Made by a program: the position numbers and the translations under genes. The notes under the pieces are model-generated. The model did not search any database. It worked only from the letters and a program-made list of their open reading frames with translations, and had not been told where the DNA came from. A stretch of 64,000 nt of DNA from Atriophallophorus winterbourni (lineage: Eukaryota > Platyhelminthes > Trematoda > Plagiorchiida > Microphallidae): positions 1-64,000 of the forward strand of contig JACCGJ010001991.1 of the NCBI GenBank assembly GCA_013407085.1, in the 5' to 3' direction. Shown piece by piece: positions 57,901-64,000 of the stretch (position 1 is its first letter; every line of letters begins with the position of its first letter).

Positions 57901-59526
57901 TACACGTCAGGACATTTGTTTATTGTAAATTCATCGTGTGGAGGCTCACAAAAAGCTAATCGTATTGTGTGTACCAGACTCGTGTAAGCAACGTGAATGC
58001 GGTTATTGGGAGCTTGTGATGGGAAAGCGATTGAATGAGATCACTGGTGTCAATTTTTTACTACTGTAGCACGAAACTTTGTTTGATAGGTTGTGGAGTG
58101 TAAGCGAGGGGTGCGTGCGATCTAAAATACATTTGTTTGACTTTGTCTATCATTTTTCCAATAGTTCAAAGCTAATAATATCCTCGCATGATAATGTCAT
58201 TCAGCTTGCAAAGTTCACGATAACCGAATCGAACACTAGCAACGGGGCAACTGTTCCCAACCGTAATTCAGTCTGGTTGTCCCAAACCAATTCCAACAAG
58301 CACGCTACGTTGTCGTTAAGAGATTCGAGAAAAAAGAAATCAAGAAAGAACGAGTGGCACCTATAAAATAACCTGCTATATTGGACAGACCGGGGGAGAT
58401 GATACAATAGCATCGATTAGCTGTGAGAAGATACGATCTGAAATCGATGCTTCCAATGCACTCAGATCGCGATAGTATGAAAGCACAAGTCTGATTCAGG
58501 CAAAGTGCCGCACAGTGAGAGACTGCACGTGCGCTAGGATACTGTCAGGTTGTCGTGATAGACTTGAATCCTATTGGGGATCAAGGTTCAACGGGAATTC
58601 TTCGAAACATGGTATTGAACGAGAGTCAGTTGCATCGATAAGATATCCCTCATCCTACGGCCTGGGCAACCTGACAGTATCTTAGCCCACGTGCAGTCTC
58701 TGACTGTGCGGCACTTTGCCTGGATCAGGCTTGTGCTTTCATCCCATCCCATACCCTCATCCTACACGTTTAACAGGAACTGTGCAGCACGAAACCGTCA
58801 TGCGTTTGTGATGTACATCCCTGGTCGACATTGACCCAAGGAGACTACCACCACCACCAACAACAACAACCCGCGTATAGGACAAAGGTGTAGTGCTGTG
58901 CGCAGCACGTGACAAACGTTGGCATTTTTGAAAAACTAAAACAATAGATTAAAGATAAAATGCAAAGATATAACATATGATTGGCTACGGGAATCAGCAC
59001 GTACCGCTTCGATATCGCTGCAATTCATCGATGGTGAACGGACCGAAGACGTCGACTGACTCGTCAAAAGCTTGAAATGAAGGAATAAAGCAAGGTAACG
59101 CTAAACGGTGAAGCATGGTTACATTTTAAAAAATAGGCCAAGGTCACGTGATGGATATAAAGTGAAAAATCGCGAAGATACGAGAGACCTTGGTTGATGT
59201 TCGCCAAAAGGGGTGTCGCTTGTCAATTGAGTGTGACGAATATCCGCTTATCGAATTGCAACAGAGCAGTGACCTGTATCCGCCTAATACGCAGTCCGCA
59301 ATATGCATATGGCCAAGTCAAGGGAATTCGACCACGGTTGGACTTTAAATACACAAGCATACTGCACACCCCGGCTTGGAGAGAAACAAGTTAAGGTGCA
59401 GAATGTTTTGAAACTGTGTAACAGTAGTGCAAGGATGCACACCTTCGAACTGATAGTAGTCAACAGTGAGGATCGGAAATGACTTGGCTCCCACGTTCAC
59501 TTTATTCACGCTGGTCATTACATCGG
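36541..59526 (-). CDS. unrecognised multi-exon gene, Ser/Pro-rich protein (at least 8 exons, 5' end missing)
   Basis: Minus-strand exons: 59526-59443, 59070-59005, 54186-54059, 47056-46189, 45141-44631, 41925-41577, 41005-40921, 36905-36541 (stop TAA). All acceptors are AG after pyrimidine tracts and all donors GT. Phases agree at every junction (1,1,0,1,2,0,1), which is very unlikely by chance. The joined product is at least 817 residues. The first 90 or so residues look globular (FPILTVDYYQFEAF, VFGPFTIDELQRY). The rest is rich in Ser, Pro, Thr and His, with an acidic run of eight acidic residues in KYDNDEEEEEEELKG and many SP/TP sites, suggesting a phospho-regulated scaffold or nuclear factor. 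I recognise no domain or family. The initiator exon was not found; it may lie beyond 59.5 kb or outside the window. Introns are full of transposons. Confidence 0.78.
38445..38655 (+). repeat. SINE-like repeat (family S)
   Basis: From GCGGTTAACACCGTGCTAAA through GAGCTGCATGCTGAAACACG to CTGACAGTATCTTAGCCCAC, ending GTGCTTTCATTCATTG. Lies in the last intron of the eight-exon gene, antisense to it. Confidence 0.75.
38700..38945 (-). other. open frame of uncertain nature
   Basis: A minus frame encodes a segment ending with FKISVGTVDPTSQTKSF and RAQLVRELA then a stop. CCATCTCAG near 38838 could be an acceptor, but I see no good donor before the stop. It could be a skipped exon of the surrounding gene or chance. 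Confidence 0.2.
39330..40190 (+). pseudogene. RTE-like retrotransposon, family B copy 1 (3' end)
   Basis: Reads TVRAVLLYGCETWTLRKEYI, HLQVFDNQCFRNILGVSCYN, then after a shift LPGLHWLGHVLRMPDHRLPK and RILFATPHPDWRNLGL. This is the C-terminal domain of an RTE-type polyprotein. The 3' end is a (GATGAT)n tail at 40168-40187, preceded by the family phrase TGTGGCAGTTACGCATTCGG. Other copies: 45875-46060 (minus), 48640-49075, 51300-51975 and 60100-60390 (minus). 5' truncated. Confidence 0.8.
40380..40720 (+). repeat. HHR repeat, divergent subfamily, ribozyme lost
   Basis: Related to 27700-28110 and 48050-48215 (GGGTTTAACCAATGAGCTTG, CATTTACACGCATTTGTATC, CATGTGGATCTTGATCG). A core trace CCGATGAGTCTAAACA at 40649-40664 lacks GAAA, so there is no functional hammerhead. 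Confidence 0.5.
40921..41005 (-). CDS. eight-exon gene, exon 7
   Basis: TTTCCAG before 41005; donor GTAAGT after 40921. Encodes ITPELVDALYSMVQQYGMCQ and PRTGSRAS. The open frame continues past the donor into sequence that is probably intronic. Confidence 0.75.
41577..41925 (-). CDS. eight-exon gene, exon 6
   Basis: Acceptor CTTCTAG, donor GTAAGT. Encodes STPVNPRRSASACSLPFLGS, LGNMWANFFPVDLATKRPDS and a Pro/Ser-rich end. Starts in phase 2 (AA|T gives Asn) and ends in phase 0. Confidence 0.8.
42240..42640 (+). pseudogene. RTE-like retrotransposon, family A fragment (3' end)
   Basis: Equivalent of LRQLGHVYIIENGRTSKDL, then the family 3' region with ATTGACCCTACGAGCTGAGA and a tail starting GAAGGAAGCCAACAACAGC at 42620. 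Frame broken. Confidence 0.7.
42965..43340 (-). repeat. short element ending like RTE family C
   Basis: The minus-strand 3' end reads CTCATCCTCCCGGAGGAGAT then AGTCGCACACACA, matching the end of family C at 20788-20815. The preceding 300 bp lacks the family C protein sequence. It may be a non-autonomous element that borrowed the RTE 3' end, or a recombinant. Confidence 0.45.
43440..43735 (-). mobile_element. putative tRNA-headed SINE carrying a hammerhead (Sm-alpha-like)
   Basis: Minus strand, in order: a tRNA-like head with a perfect B box GGTTCGATTCC (43668-43658) and a possible weak A box in the GAGCAGCACAATG region about 30 nt upstream; about 150 nt of body; a hammerhead fold (43492-43449); and a (TG)n tail (43452-43440). 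The schistosome Sm-alpha SINE has this same order of Pol III promoter then hammerhead. Sequence identity to Sm-alpha is not claimed. It lies in the intron between exons 5 and 6 of the eight-exon gene, in sense orientation. Confidence 0.55.
43449..43492 (-). ncRNA. hammerhead-like motif, one core change
   Basis: Minus strand: CTGGTGA (A6 is G), stem II CAGC/GCTG fully paired around AAACA, GAAA, short stem III, then TTGTGG. Stem I CCGC/GTGG pairs with one G-T. The A6 change should reduce or abolish cleavage, but the four-base stem II differs from other copies on both strands, a compensatory change. Confidence 0.6.
43890..44130 (-). repeat. SINE-like repeat (family S), near full length
   Basis: Plus-strand reading starts AAAGCACAAGCCTGATCCAG (reverse of the tail) and runs to CACGACTGCACATCCGTGCA. 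A (TG)n/(CA)n tract at 43880-43895 is the tail. Confidence 0.8.
44220..44480 (-). pseudogene. RTE-like family A fragment (RT finger region)
   Basis: DNA matches 34150-34400 of the long family A copy: GAGAAGATCATGT, GAAAGCCACACTGAGATTCT, AATAGCGTCATAATGATG. A small internal fragment without either end. Confidence 0.65.
44631..45141 (-). CDS. eight-exon gene, exon 5
   Basis: Acceptor CTTCTCCAG before 45141 (an alternative AG 6 nt downstream keeps phase); donor GTGAGT after 44631. Encodes Gly/Ser-rich sequence, an acidic run near 44920-44945, and AIQMIGALLASSYGSPLLE at the end. Confidence 0.82.
45235..45390 (-). repeat. SINE-like repeat (family S)
   Basis: Begins in a (GAAT)n tract (tail) then GAAAGCACAAGCCTCATCCA through GACTCCAGCGTGTTTCAGCA. 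Lies just outside exon 5. Confidence 0.75.
45875..46060 (-). pseudogene. RTE-like family B fragment
   Basis: The reverse strand matches the family B 3' coding part (CCCGCGATCAGATATCGCAT, ACCGTCACACGGCATACATA). No tail. Confidence 0.65.
46189..47056 (-). CDS. eight-exon gene, exon 4 (largest)
   Basis: Acceptor TTCTTCTCAG, donor GTACGC. 289 codons with no stop. Ser/Pro/His-rich: SSHRPTRRSLKRPAPCDSP, LHHAAASPGILHQPFPLHQQ, PSVVDHTLGSINGKCTPRQP, ATLSPEDSVISVTSPASVFR. RRSLKRP is a plausible basic nuclear-import patch. Phase 0 in, phase 1 out. Confidence 0.85.
47345..47570 (-). repeat. SINE-like repeat (family S)
   Basis: ATGAAAGCACAAGCATGATC to GAAAACCCGTGCACATCTGG, in sense orientation with the host gene, in the 7-kb intron between exons 3 and 4. 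Confidence 0.78.
47571..48049. other. unassigned intronic stretch
   Basis: No feature recognised. Confidence 0.25.
48050..48215 (-). repeat. HHR repeat, divergent subfamily
   Basis: Related to 27700-28110 and 40380-40720 (GTAAATGGGGTTAAATCCAT, CATTTGCATGCATTTTCATT). It carries the hammerhead listed next, on the minus strand. Confidence 0.55.
48169..48210 (-). ncRNA. hammerhead-like motif with 6-bp stem I
   Basis: Minus strand: stem I CCTCAC (48210-48205) pairs perfectly with GTGAGG (48174-48169). Core GTGATGAG has G in place of C3; stem II TGC/GGA has one mismatch; CGAAA and a GTC cleavage triplet are intact. The C3 change predicts an inactive ribozyme, but stem I is longer than in, and differs on both strands from, the 24.9-kb copy. 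Confidence 0.65.
48216..48639. other. unassigned intronic stretch
   Basis: AT-rich, nothing recognised. Confidence 0.25.
48640..49075 (+). pseudogene. RTE-like family B copy (3' end and tail)
   Basis: GTCACATGGCATAGGCACTT, AAAGACAGCGCAGCGCGTCT and CCCGCGATCAGATATCACAA as in 39700-39800, then the 3' untranslated region ending in a (GATGAT)n tail at 49054-49072. Strongly similar to 39700-40190. Confidence 0.75.
49076..49494. other. unassigned intronic stretch
   Basis: No gene recognised. Confidence 0.25.
49495..49860 (+). repeat. SINE-like repeat (family S) with duplicated 5' half
   Basis: A partial 5' copy (49495-49612) runs straight into a full copy (49613-49855) that starts GCACGGATGTGCAATCGTGC and ends TTTCATATATACATACATAC. 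This is a 5' half-dimer. Confidence 0.75.
50140..50400 (+). repeat. SINE-like repeat (family S), full length with (CA)n tail
   Basis: Begins GCACGGATGTGCAATCGTGC at 50147, passes GAGAGCTGCATGCTCAAACA and GGCAACCTGACAGTATCGTA, and ends GTGCTTTCACACACACACAC at 50395. It gives a good reference for the family ends. Confidence 0.8.
50401..51299. other. unassigned intronic stretch
   Basis: AT-rich segments and an (AAC)n run near 50602. Nothing else recognised. Confidence 0.25.
51300..51975 (+). pseudogene. RTE-like family B copy
   Basis: TTACTGTATGGACCTTGAGT, CATTCGGCGTCTCCAAGTAT and TGCGATCAGATATCGCAATG parallel 39400-39800. Degraded and without a clear (GATGAT)n end. Confidence 0.7.
51976..52944. 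other. unassigned intronic stretch
   Basis: No coding or repeat signal placed. Confidence 0.25.
52945..53640 (+). pseudogene. RTE-like family A copy 3 (clean 3' end)
   Basis: An open frame gives NCKLTVKTKMMVYSACVLNA, RKLNAFHLRSIRRILNISWI, LLRQRRLRCFGHVYRMENGR and IPKDLLYGEL, then a stop. The frame resumes as GIRPLDVCKRDMKVLGIDPT. The 3' end has the GTGATGTACATCCACGGTCG phrase and an AACAACAACAAAAATAACC tail at 53619-53637. 5' truncated before the RT active site. Confidence 0.8.
53641..53900 (-). repeat. SINE-like repeats (family S), two degraded copies
   Basis: AAATCACAAGCCTTGATCTA occurs at 53641 and again at 53775, each followed by the GTCAGGTTGCTCAGATAAAG phrase, with a short RTE family A tail piece between. 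The unit may have duplicated as a block. Confidence 0.65.
54059..54186 (-). CDS. eight-exon gene, exon 3
   Basis: Acceptor TTTCTGTTTCAG, donor GTA|GTAAGT (a weaker GTGTAG 5 nt earlier would break phase with exon 4). Encodes ENLNVAEEPAGKLSLSTTDK and FANSVPVIRAALQPYVTETT. Confidence 0.75.
54275..54385 (+). repeat. Penelope-like terminal fragment
   Basis: TTCCTGTCTTGACTATCACT and TTGACCGAATGCGCTCAAGT resemble the terminal unit at 19690-19790 and 5815-5900. Confidence 0.45.
54430..55056 (+). pseudogene. RTE-like family A copy 4, 5' part
   Basis: NRLRAQTKVQQVLIRNQLFA then DEVAIIVHSS (FADD region degraded to FADE), a MNTSV/LTAKKL region, and a QRRIRSMGYEYIVENGRIL-type end. It is cut at ATTCGACCATT by the family D insertion and resumes at 55451. 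Confidence 0.75.
55057..55450 (-). pseudogene. RTE-like family D element nested in family A copy
   Basis: A minus frame encodes WFGHVCRMDPSSHTKVAMHW, HPQGKRKRGRPKKTWRRTLE and TDRNHWREVVFASCATRHGE then stop, the C-terminal domain of another RTE-type family. Its 3' tail is (TGAA)n, seen as CATTCATTCATTCATTCAG at 55056-55073 on the plus strand. 5' truncated; a recent-looking insertion, since the frame is open for 129 codons. Confidence 0.8.
55451..55790 (+). pseudogene. RTE-like family A copy 4, 3' part
   Basis: Resumes at AAAAGAGATATAAAGCTGTT (compare AAAAGAGATATGAAAGTTCT at 53304) and ends with CATTCGTGGTCGACATCTGC and an (AAC)n-type tail near 55750. Confidence 0.75.
55850..56000 (-). repeat. 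HHR repeat, 5'-truncated
   Basis: Minus strand carries CAAACCAGTAGTGGAATG (stem III/cleavage half), and the body ATCACTAAGTGATTCTGTAT and GTGGTTTCTTGTACGAACCC. The hammerhead 5' half is missing. Confidence 0.55.
56045..56220 (+). pseudogene. RTE-like family C copy 2 (extreme 3' end)
   Basis: LRTVYGVRRWERDWITICND then LASDRRAWAGAIRDINEAGY, and a tail (AAGT)n, AAGTAAGTAAGTAAGTAAGT, at 56201-56220. Strong 5' truncation. Confidence 0.8.
56250..56495 (-). repeat. SINE-like repeat (family S), full length
   Basis: TATGAAAGCACAAGCCTGAT to GACTGCACATCCGCGCAT. Closely similar to 43890-44130, including the shared AGAACAGGAAAT phrase. Confidence 0.8.
56545..57720 (-). mobile_element. Penelope-like 3' unit (endonuclease remnant), interrupted by MITE
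   Basis: Same layout as 5030-5930. The inverted ends (56548-56632 and 57605-57660) flank a minus-strand frame with EAVEIVKAVNKVDGAEISII. The intervening segment TTGACCTTATCACTAAACAG to AGTACATAACTAACGGGGTT matches 5149-5320. A piggyBac-like MITE (56649-57225) splits it. Confidence 0.65.
56649..57225. mobile_element. piggyBac-like MITE, copy 2 (577 bp)
   Basis: TTAA at 56645-56648 and 57226-57229; termini CCCTTTCAGG and CCCTTTCATG (inverted). Internal palindrome ATGTAACCAATTGGTTACAT at 57075-57094. It aligns end to end with copy 1 (10166-10741). The uninterrupted Penelope unit at 5112-5130 shows the pre-insertion site. Confidence 0.85.
57721..58474. other. unassigned intronic stretch
   Basis: No exon or repeat recognised. 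A 95-codon plus frame (58079-58366) has no family resemblance. Confidence 0.25.
58475..58755. repeat. inverted pair of SINE (family S) 3' halves
   Basis: 58475-58560 is a minus copy (AAAGCACAAGTCTGATTCAG...ATACTGTCAGGTTG) and 58663-58745 is a plus copy (GGGCAACCTGACAGTATCTT...AGGCTTGTGCTTTCATC). The roughly 85-bp arms are separated by about 100 bp. Confidence 0.75.
58770..58885 (+). pseudogene. RTE-like family A, extreme 3' end
   Basis: CGTTTGTGATGTACATCCCT, GGTCGACATTGACCCAAGGA and a CCACCACCAACAACAACAAC tail. Only about 110 bp, a severe 5' truncation. Confidence 0.65.
59005..59070 (-). CDS. eight-exon gene, exon 2 of those found
   Basis: 66 nt, phase 1 both sides. CATTTCAAG acceptor, GTACGT donor. 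Encodes (A)FDESVDVFGPFTIDELQR and YRS. Confidence 0.7.
59443..59526 (-). CDS. eight-exon gene, most 5' exon found
   Basis: 84 nt. TTTTCTCTAG acceptor, GTGTGC donor. Encodes DVMTSVNKVNVGAKSFPILT and VDYYQFE. An upstream exon ending in phase 1 must exist but was not found. Confidence 0.65.
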
Positions 59527-60095
59527 CTAGAGAAAAGCAAGAGTGAGCAGTGGATGGTGCACACTAGCGAACAGTCGCGTCCAATAAGTTGGATTGTGCT
59601 CGTGAGCGGCGCCGATTGAACAGCTTTGTCGCTACACTGCATCGTGAAAGTATGCTTTGCATGCGACCAACAGTTCTCGAATCAAGAGAAGTACGGCGGG
59701 AAGCGCAACAGCAGCTGAAGACTGTACCTGTTAACCGAAAGTAGGCGAACTCAACGCAGAAAGGAAGGGTAGTCGGTACGTTTGGGAATTTCAAGGAGAC
59801 GTTGCCGTACTAACATGGCTACGAATGCTAACGAAACGCACTCGATATCTACATGGCTTATCGTGTTCAGCGGAAGGAAAAGGGACCTAGAGTTCTTTTG
59901 AGAGAATGGCTTCTCCAGACTAGTTAGACGTAGCAGGGTGTGTCACAGAGCTAAAAACGTAATCCGGGTTGCACCGATTTGGCCATGAGCTGGTGGAACA
60001 ATTTAAAATAAAAAGCAGCGACCTTTAAGGCGAGGTTGGTTGAGATAGTCCGTGGAAGAAATACACGCAAATGCCAAAACTACGTGGTCGCTATG
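59527..60095. other. unassigned stretch
   Basis: A 57-codon plus frame at 59563-59736 (contains RERRRLNSFVATLHRES and EVRREAQQQLKTV) looks protein-like in composition but has no family or splice context. Confidence 0.2.
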
Positions 60096-60099
60096 ATCC

Positions 60100-60390
60100 A
60101 TGTTCATCATCATCATCATCATTATAATCACAGACAGCATTACACCGGTAGCGCGTACCGAATGCTTAACTGCCACACAACCATGAAAAAGTAAAAAAAA
60201 CTAAAAGATGGGGAAGGGTGGGACTTAAATAGCTACGGAATCTATAGAAGAGTAAGCACAAACAAACTGGGAAGAGGTGCCGACTTTGGAAAGGTTACTA
60301 GTAAGGGTTTTTAACTGCTTATGTCATGTGACGGTTTGGCCACCCCGAGATGTGGCGTCGCAAAAAGAATCGGTTTCGGAAGTAAAATAA
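60100..60390 (-). pseudogene. RTE-like family B fragment with tail
   Basis: (ATC)n at 60107-60121 is the minus-strand (GATGAT)n tail, followed by the family phrase GTACCGAATGCTTAACTGCC and the coding end at 60290-60360 (AACCGTCACATGACATAAGC on the minus strand). Confidence 0.7.
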
Positions 60391-62984
60391 CATTTTCAAA
60401 CATAAGTTTTTAGTCGATGAAGAGAGCATTCAAGAGGGATGGTGTATTGGTATCAATTGTAATCACAGTGAGCAGAGCCATGTTGTGAAGTTCCGTATTG
60501 TTTGAATTTACTAATTCCATTTTGAGGTCCTTTCACAAATCGCCGTGGTTGCACCTATTTTCAACAGAAAACCATTACACGAGGACGATGTCTACTTAGT
60601 TAGATCGAACGATTGCTTCGTAAAACCGTGTTCTCGTTTCGCCGTGGCTTTTTCACGTTTAAATAATCACCTCATGTTTATTCCCCAATGTGCAATCGCA
60701 TTTCGTCACGATGGACGAACCAATTATGGGACCGTACTGGGTGGTCTGAACACCACATTACAGCCACATGAGACAGCTGTTGCCTGGAATGCGAGTTGTG
60801 TGAGGCTAAAAATAATGATGCGAAAGAATGGGATTTTACATGACAATTAAAGGTCGATGGTAGTCCATAGATTAGCCGGAAGATGTGGGTCACGTAGAAT
60901 TATCGTAGGAAAGAAATCGATGGTTCGGATGAAACCACTGATCGTACAAGTAGACACAATGTTCCGTGTTTAGAGAACCCGAGTTGCAGTCTACATCGAT
61001 CATTATAAACCAGCACAAAATTGTTGATGGTATGTAAGCGTGGTTAGACTGAGCTCGAAAACAAAAGACTGGTAGATTAAACGCGTTTCGAGAATCGACC
61101 CAGATACACTACAAGAGTCGGTTTAGAGACAAAAGTCAGAGCATTTTTATCCGATTAATCGAACGGACGGACCGCCATGTGATCAAGTTTCTAAGATCGA
61201 CACAATCCCAGTGATTGAGAGCTTTGGTTGTTGTATGGTGTTCGCTAAACCGCTCGCGTAAGCAATTAACGTCGATTTTCTTAATTGCTTAAATATCAAG
61301 CGATACATGAATTCACAGCAGGACTCAATGCAGTTACGTTAACTTCCGCTTAGCCTTAGGTGAAACGGAAATACGATAACTGACGTGTAAACTCAAACTA
61401 TAGGGGACACGAATGCGGAGAGTTTCAGCGGTTGACCACACAAGTACACACTAATCGGGGCTTGAGATTCGCCTCAAAACTACTTTATCACAGGAACTGA
61501 CTATGTGGCCGTGCAACTTCATTACATAGTAAACAAAAGGGTGCTCTAGTTCTCCTTTTTAAATATTCACAGATGTCATGCATGGGTGTGGCATAATTTG
61601 ATGAAAATAGACTAAATATTGTCAACTCAAAGACTTCACAGTGGTCCCCGACTACGAATAAACATCATCGCGTAATAAAGCTTGTCAAGTATTCTCATTC
61701 AGTCGCCAGCAAGGGATAATTTTAGCCAGTTTAGCGGCAGTGGTGAGAATAATACTACATCATTTGTCGTGGCATACACTATACTATACGTATTAAAAAT
61801 TCAAGACCGGCTGAACGAAGTTCATACCCACCAAGCAGTTAGCCAAAGCGATTAGGAAAACCTAACTCTCCCAATGAGAAGAACAGAAGGGTTTCACAAT
61901 CCAGATTCTCGTACGCTTCGTAAAATCGATTATCGCATGTAGAATACGAGCTGATTTGGTTTGAAAACGCATCAGTTCCAGTGTCGCATATTGTGACAAA
62001 CATGATCACGTGCACACCAAAAAGTGTTATTCCAATTCACATTCGCATATGGCAAACAGACCCGCTCCGCTCTGACGCGATTCACGCTGACAGGGAGCTG
62101 AGCACACAGCGAATTCAGATGACGCGGTGAGTAAGCGACATCGCCACGCACTCGTGAAGGAATGTACGCCCACCCGAGAGGCGAGAAACAATCACACGCG
62201 GTTTACAAACTATCAACCACGCTGGAATGAGTGGGTGGATATATGCACAAAACTGCTCCGGCACAAACTACCGCAATCAACTGCCACGAGGCGTTGTGTA
62301 ACTCAGTGTCGGGAGAATGTGAGCAGAAACGCAAGGGGCTAAATTTATCTAGGTACTGGTAGCGCAAAGTTCTTTTGCGAGAACATATACGAGATTACAC
62401 CAACTAGAAGTAGGTGGCGATCATGGAAAACAACTAGCACGATCAGCAGACCGAAAGAATCGGGGTTACGAAAAAGAGATTGAGTTTGTCTTTAATACAA
62501 CGTGTTTCCAAATATGAGGACTTGAAAGAAGAGCACGCCTGGAGAAGTGCACGTGAATACTCTATCGTTATTCACAGTCATCAACTATTGACTACAAAGC
62601 CATGACGAAAAGTAAACGTGGGACACCGCAGAATCTGAAAGGTGTAATTTTACAAGCGATTGAACTAGAATCAACACGCGAGCTTGCTTAAATTGTCCGG
62701 TACCGTGGAGTATAAAATGTCTCATACGTCATACTGCATTTAAAAGTGGCCAAGTTCACTAGAGGCGGTAACAACAGCAAACAATAGCATGTTTTATCGA
62801 TTCCCGCGCTGCCTTCAAATACGTAGACCGCAGTTGCTTATGCGATATCATGCTACCAGATGGGGTGCTCTTGAAACTCGTTAACCTAGTTGGAGCCGAT
62901 TAGTACTCTAGTCTACTAGAGCTCTGTTGTTCCCGGCTACGGTGAAGAATCTAGCGAAGTTAATTTGCACACAAGGGTCAGCTG
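60391..62984. other. unassigned stretch
   Basis: No gene recognised. A 101-codon plus frame (60545-60850) has no family signal. Around 62040-62340 the sequence is richer in CpG, and GACGCG|GTGAGTAAG at 62120-62135 looks like a plus-strand splice donor after an ATG, but no downstream exon is visible. It might be a promoter or first-exon region of an unseen gene. Confidence 0.25.
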
Positions 62985-64000
62985 AGGCTGCATGGTATCG
63001 CCAGTTCCGTTCAAATGTCGTCGACTGCATTATGAACCAGGCATCAACGAACAACCAAACGGTTCAAGTTTCGACAGATTTCTGAACTCGAATACGTTGA
63101 TGATGTAATTGTTCTTCGTTAAAATATCGAAATGCTGCAGCTTCGCTGCAAAAGTCAACTGCCAGATAAACGTAACAAAATCAAGGCATTTTCAATTACG
63201 GTTACACCAGGCGTCCAGCTATGAAGTGACTAGCGCAGTCTGATTGAATATCATCCAGTTTTCAAGTACCTCGGTTTCGGTATGCTACCCAATAGCCAAG
63301 CGAAAGATGACGTAACGACAGTAGTTGATCGCGCGCGTAATGTGTTCTTACAGTTGAAAGGCATCCTTTGGCGCAGGCCTGGGAGCAGTTTTAAAACTAA
63401 AAAATGTGTTAAACAAGCAGCGGTCCATCCCGTACTACTTTACGGTATGGTATCAAAGCACAAGCCTGATCCAGGCAAAGTGCCGCACAGTCAGAGACTG
63501 CACGTGGGCTAAGATACTGTCAGGTTGCCCAGGCCTAGACAGATATGAGGGGGGGAATTAAAATAGAAATGGTAGTGAGACTCCAGCGTGTACTCGCATG
63601 CAGCTCACTACTTTATGGATGTGAGACGTGGCCGCTGAGGTCACAAGATATACGATTTTTGGAGGTGATTGACCGTTTGTGCCTTAGGGTAATATGGGCC
63701 GTCCGATATACTGACCGGATACCTAACACTGCTGCCCGGACGCGATGTAGCGGGATACCTCCGCTCTTCGTTTATGTATAACGCGAACATTGCACTGGTT
63801 TGTCCACGTAGTGTGACAGACAGACTCAATGCTCACGAAACTAGTCTTCGACACTAAACTCGCCTGTACTTGACGTTGGCGACAAGGCGGGCAAGTGAAG
63901 ACCTCACTATCAACGGTGAAGGAGCATATAGATGCTCTGAGACTGCGTACCGTCTATGATCTGCAACGATCTCGCCCCCGATCGACGCGCCTGGGCTTGC
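62985..64000 (+). pseudogene. RTE-like family C copy 3, interrupted by a SINE, runs off the window
   Basis: ELEYVDDVIVL at about 63090 (the YADD box worn to YVDD), KAFSITVTPGVQL, FKYLGFGMLPNSQAKDDVTT, VVDRARNVFLQLKGILWRRP and VKQAAVHPVLLYG to 63445, then the SINE, then LLYGCETWPLRSQDIRFLEV, IDRLCLRVIWAVRYTDRIPN and, at the edge, the AACGATCTCGCCCCCGATCG end seen in other copies. Confidence 0.8.
63446..63606 (-). repeat. SINE-like repeat (family S) inside an RTE copy
   Basis: Begins TATGGTATCAAAGCACAAGC (tail side) and ends GCATGCAGCTC (5' truncated). It is flanked by ACTACTTTACGG (63434-63445) and ACTACTTTATGG (63607-63618), a likely 12-bp target duplication with one difference. Confidence 0.8.

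Noticed and set aside
62110..62345. Plus-strand gene start (ATGACGCG before a GTGAGT donor)
   Set aside because: No matching downstream exon and no protein resemblance; mentioned only as a possible promoter or first-exon region.

Overview
The window is gene-poor, repeat-dense eukaryotic DNA, most probably from a digenean trematode (fluke). The evidence is indirect: a 41-nt intron right after the start codon and very long later introns; a repeat mix of CR1-like and RTE-like non-LTR retrotransposons and Penelope-like elements; short repeats carrying hammerhead ribozyme folds, as known from schistosome Sm-alpha and Penelope-like elements; and moderate GC. The exact genus cannot be read from the sequence. 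No bacterial operons, rRNA or ordinary tRNA genes were seen. Bases 12262-13261 are a 1000-N assembly gap.

Only two host genes can be supported, both on the minus strand. (1) A divergent alpha-tubulin (21760-26883): three exons of 3, 220 and 1214 coding nt, with a 41-nt first intron and a 3.6-kb second intron full of repeats. It keeps the tubulin GTP-binding core but has Gln where alpha-tubulins have the catalytic Glu254, no lysine in the K40 loop, and a non-acidic tail in place of the EEY end. (2) A gene with at least eight exons over 23 kb (36541-59526) that joins in perfect reading phase into 817 or more residues of mostly Ser/Pro-rich, low-complexity protein. I do not recognise its family, and its 5' end was not found.

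The rest is transposon sediment. 1-12 kb: decayed CR1-like and Penelope-like pieces, a 120-bp-arm inverted repeat, and a TTAA-flanked piggyBac-like MITE. 13-21 kb: CR1-like and RTE-like fossils. 21-27 kb: the tubulin gene, whose large intron holds a Penelope RT fossil and a tandem pair of hammerhead repeats. 27-35 kb: a hammerhead repeat with an intact core, a nearly complete but dead CR1-like element, and two RTE-like fossils. 36-60 kb: the eight-exon gene with introns full of RTE-like fragments, a SINE family, hammerhead repeats, a second MITE copy and nested insertions. 60-64 kb: RTE-like fossils, one interrupted by a SINE.

The most interesting thread is a ribozyme-bearing repeat family (here 'HHR repeat'). 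Its copies carry type I hammerhead cores with compensatory changes in stems I and II. One pair is tandem at exactly 241 bp, like animal retrozymes. One copy abuts a Penelope endonuclease remnant. Two lie in sense orientation inside introns of the eight-exon gene, one of them in a tRNA-headed, Sm-alpha-like SINE. All functional statements about ribozymes are inferences from sequence and hand folding.
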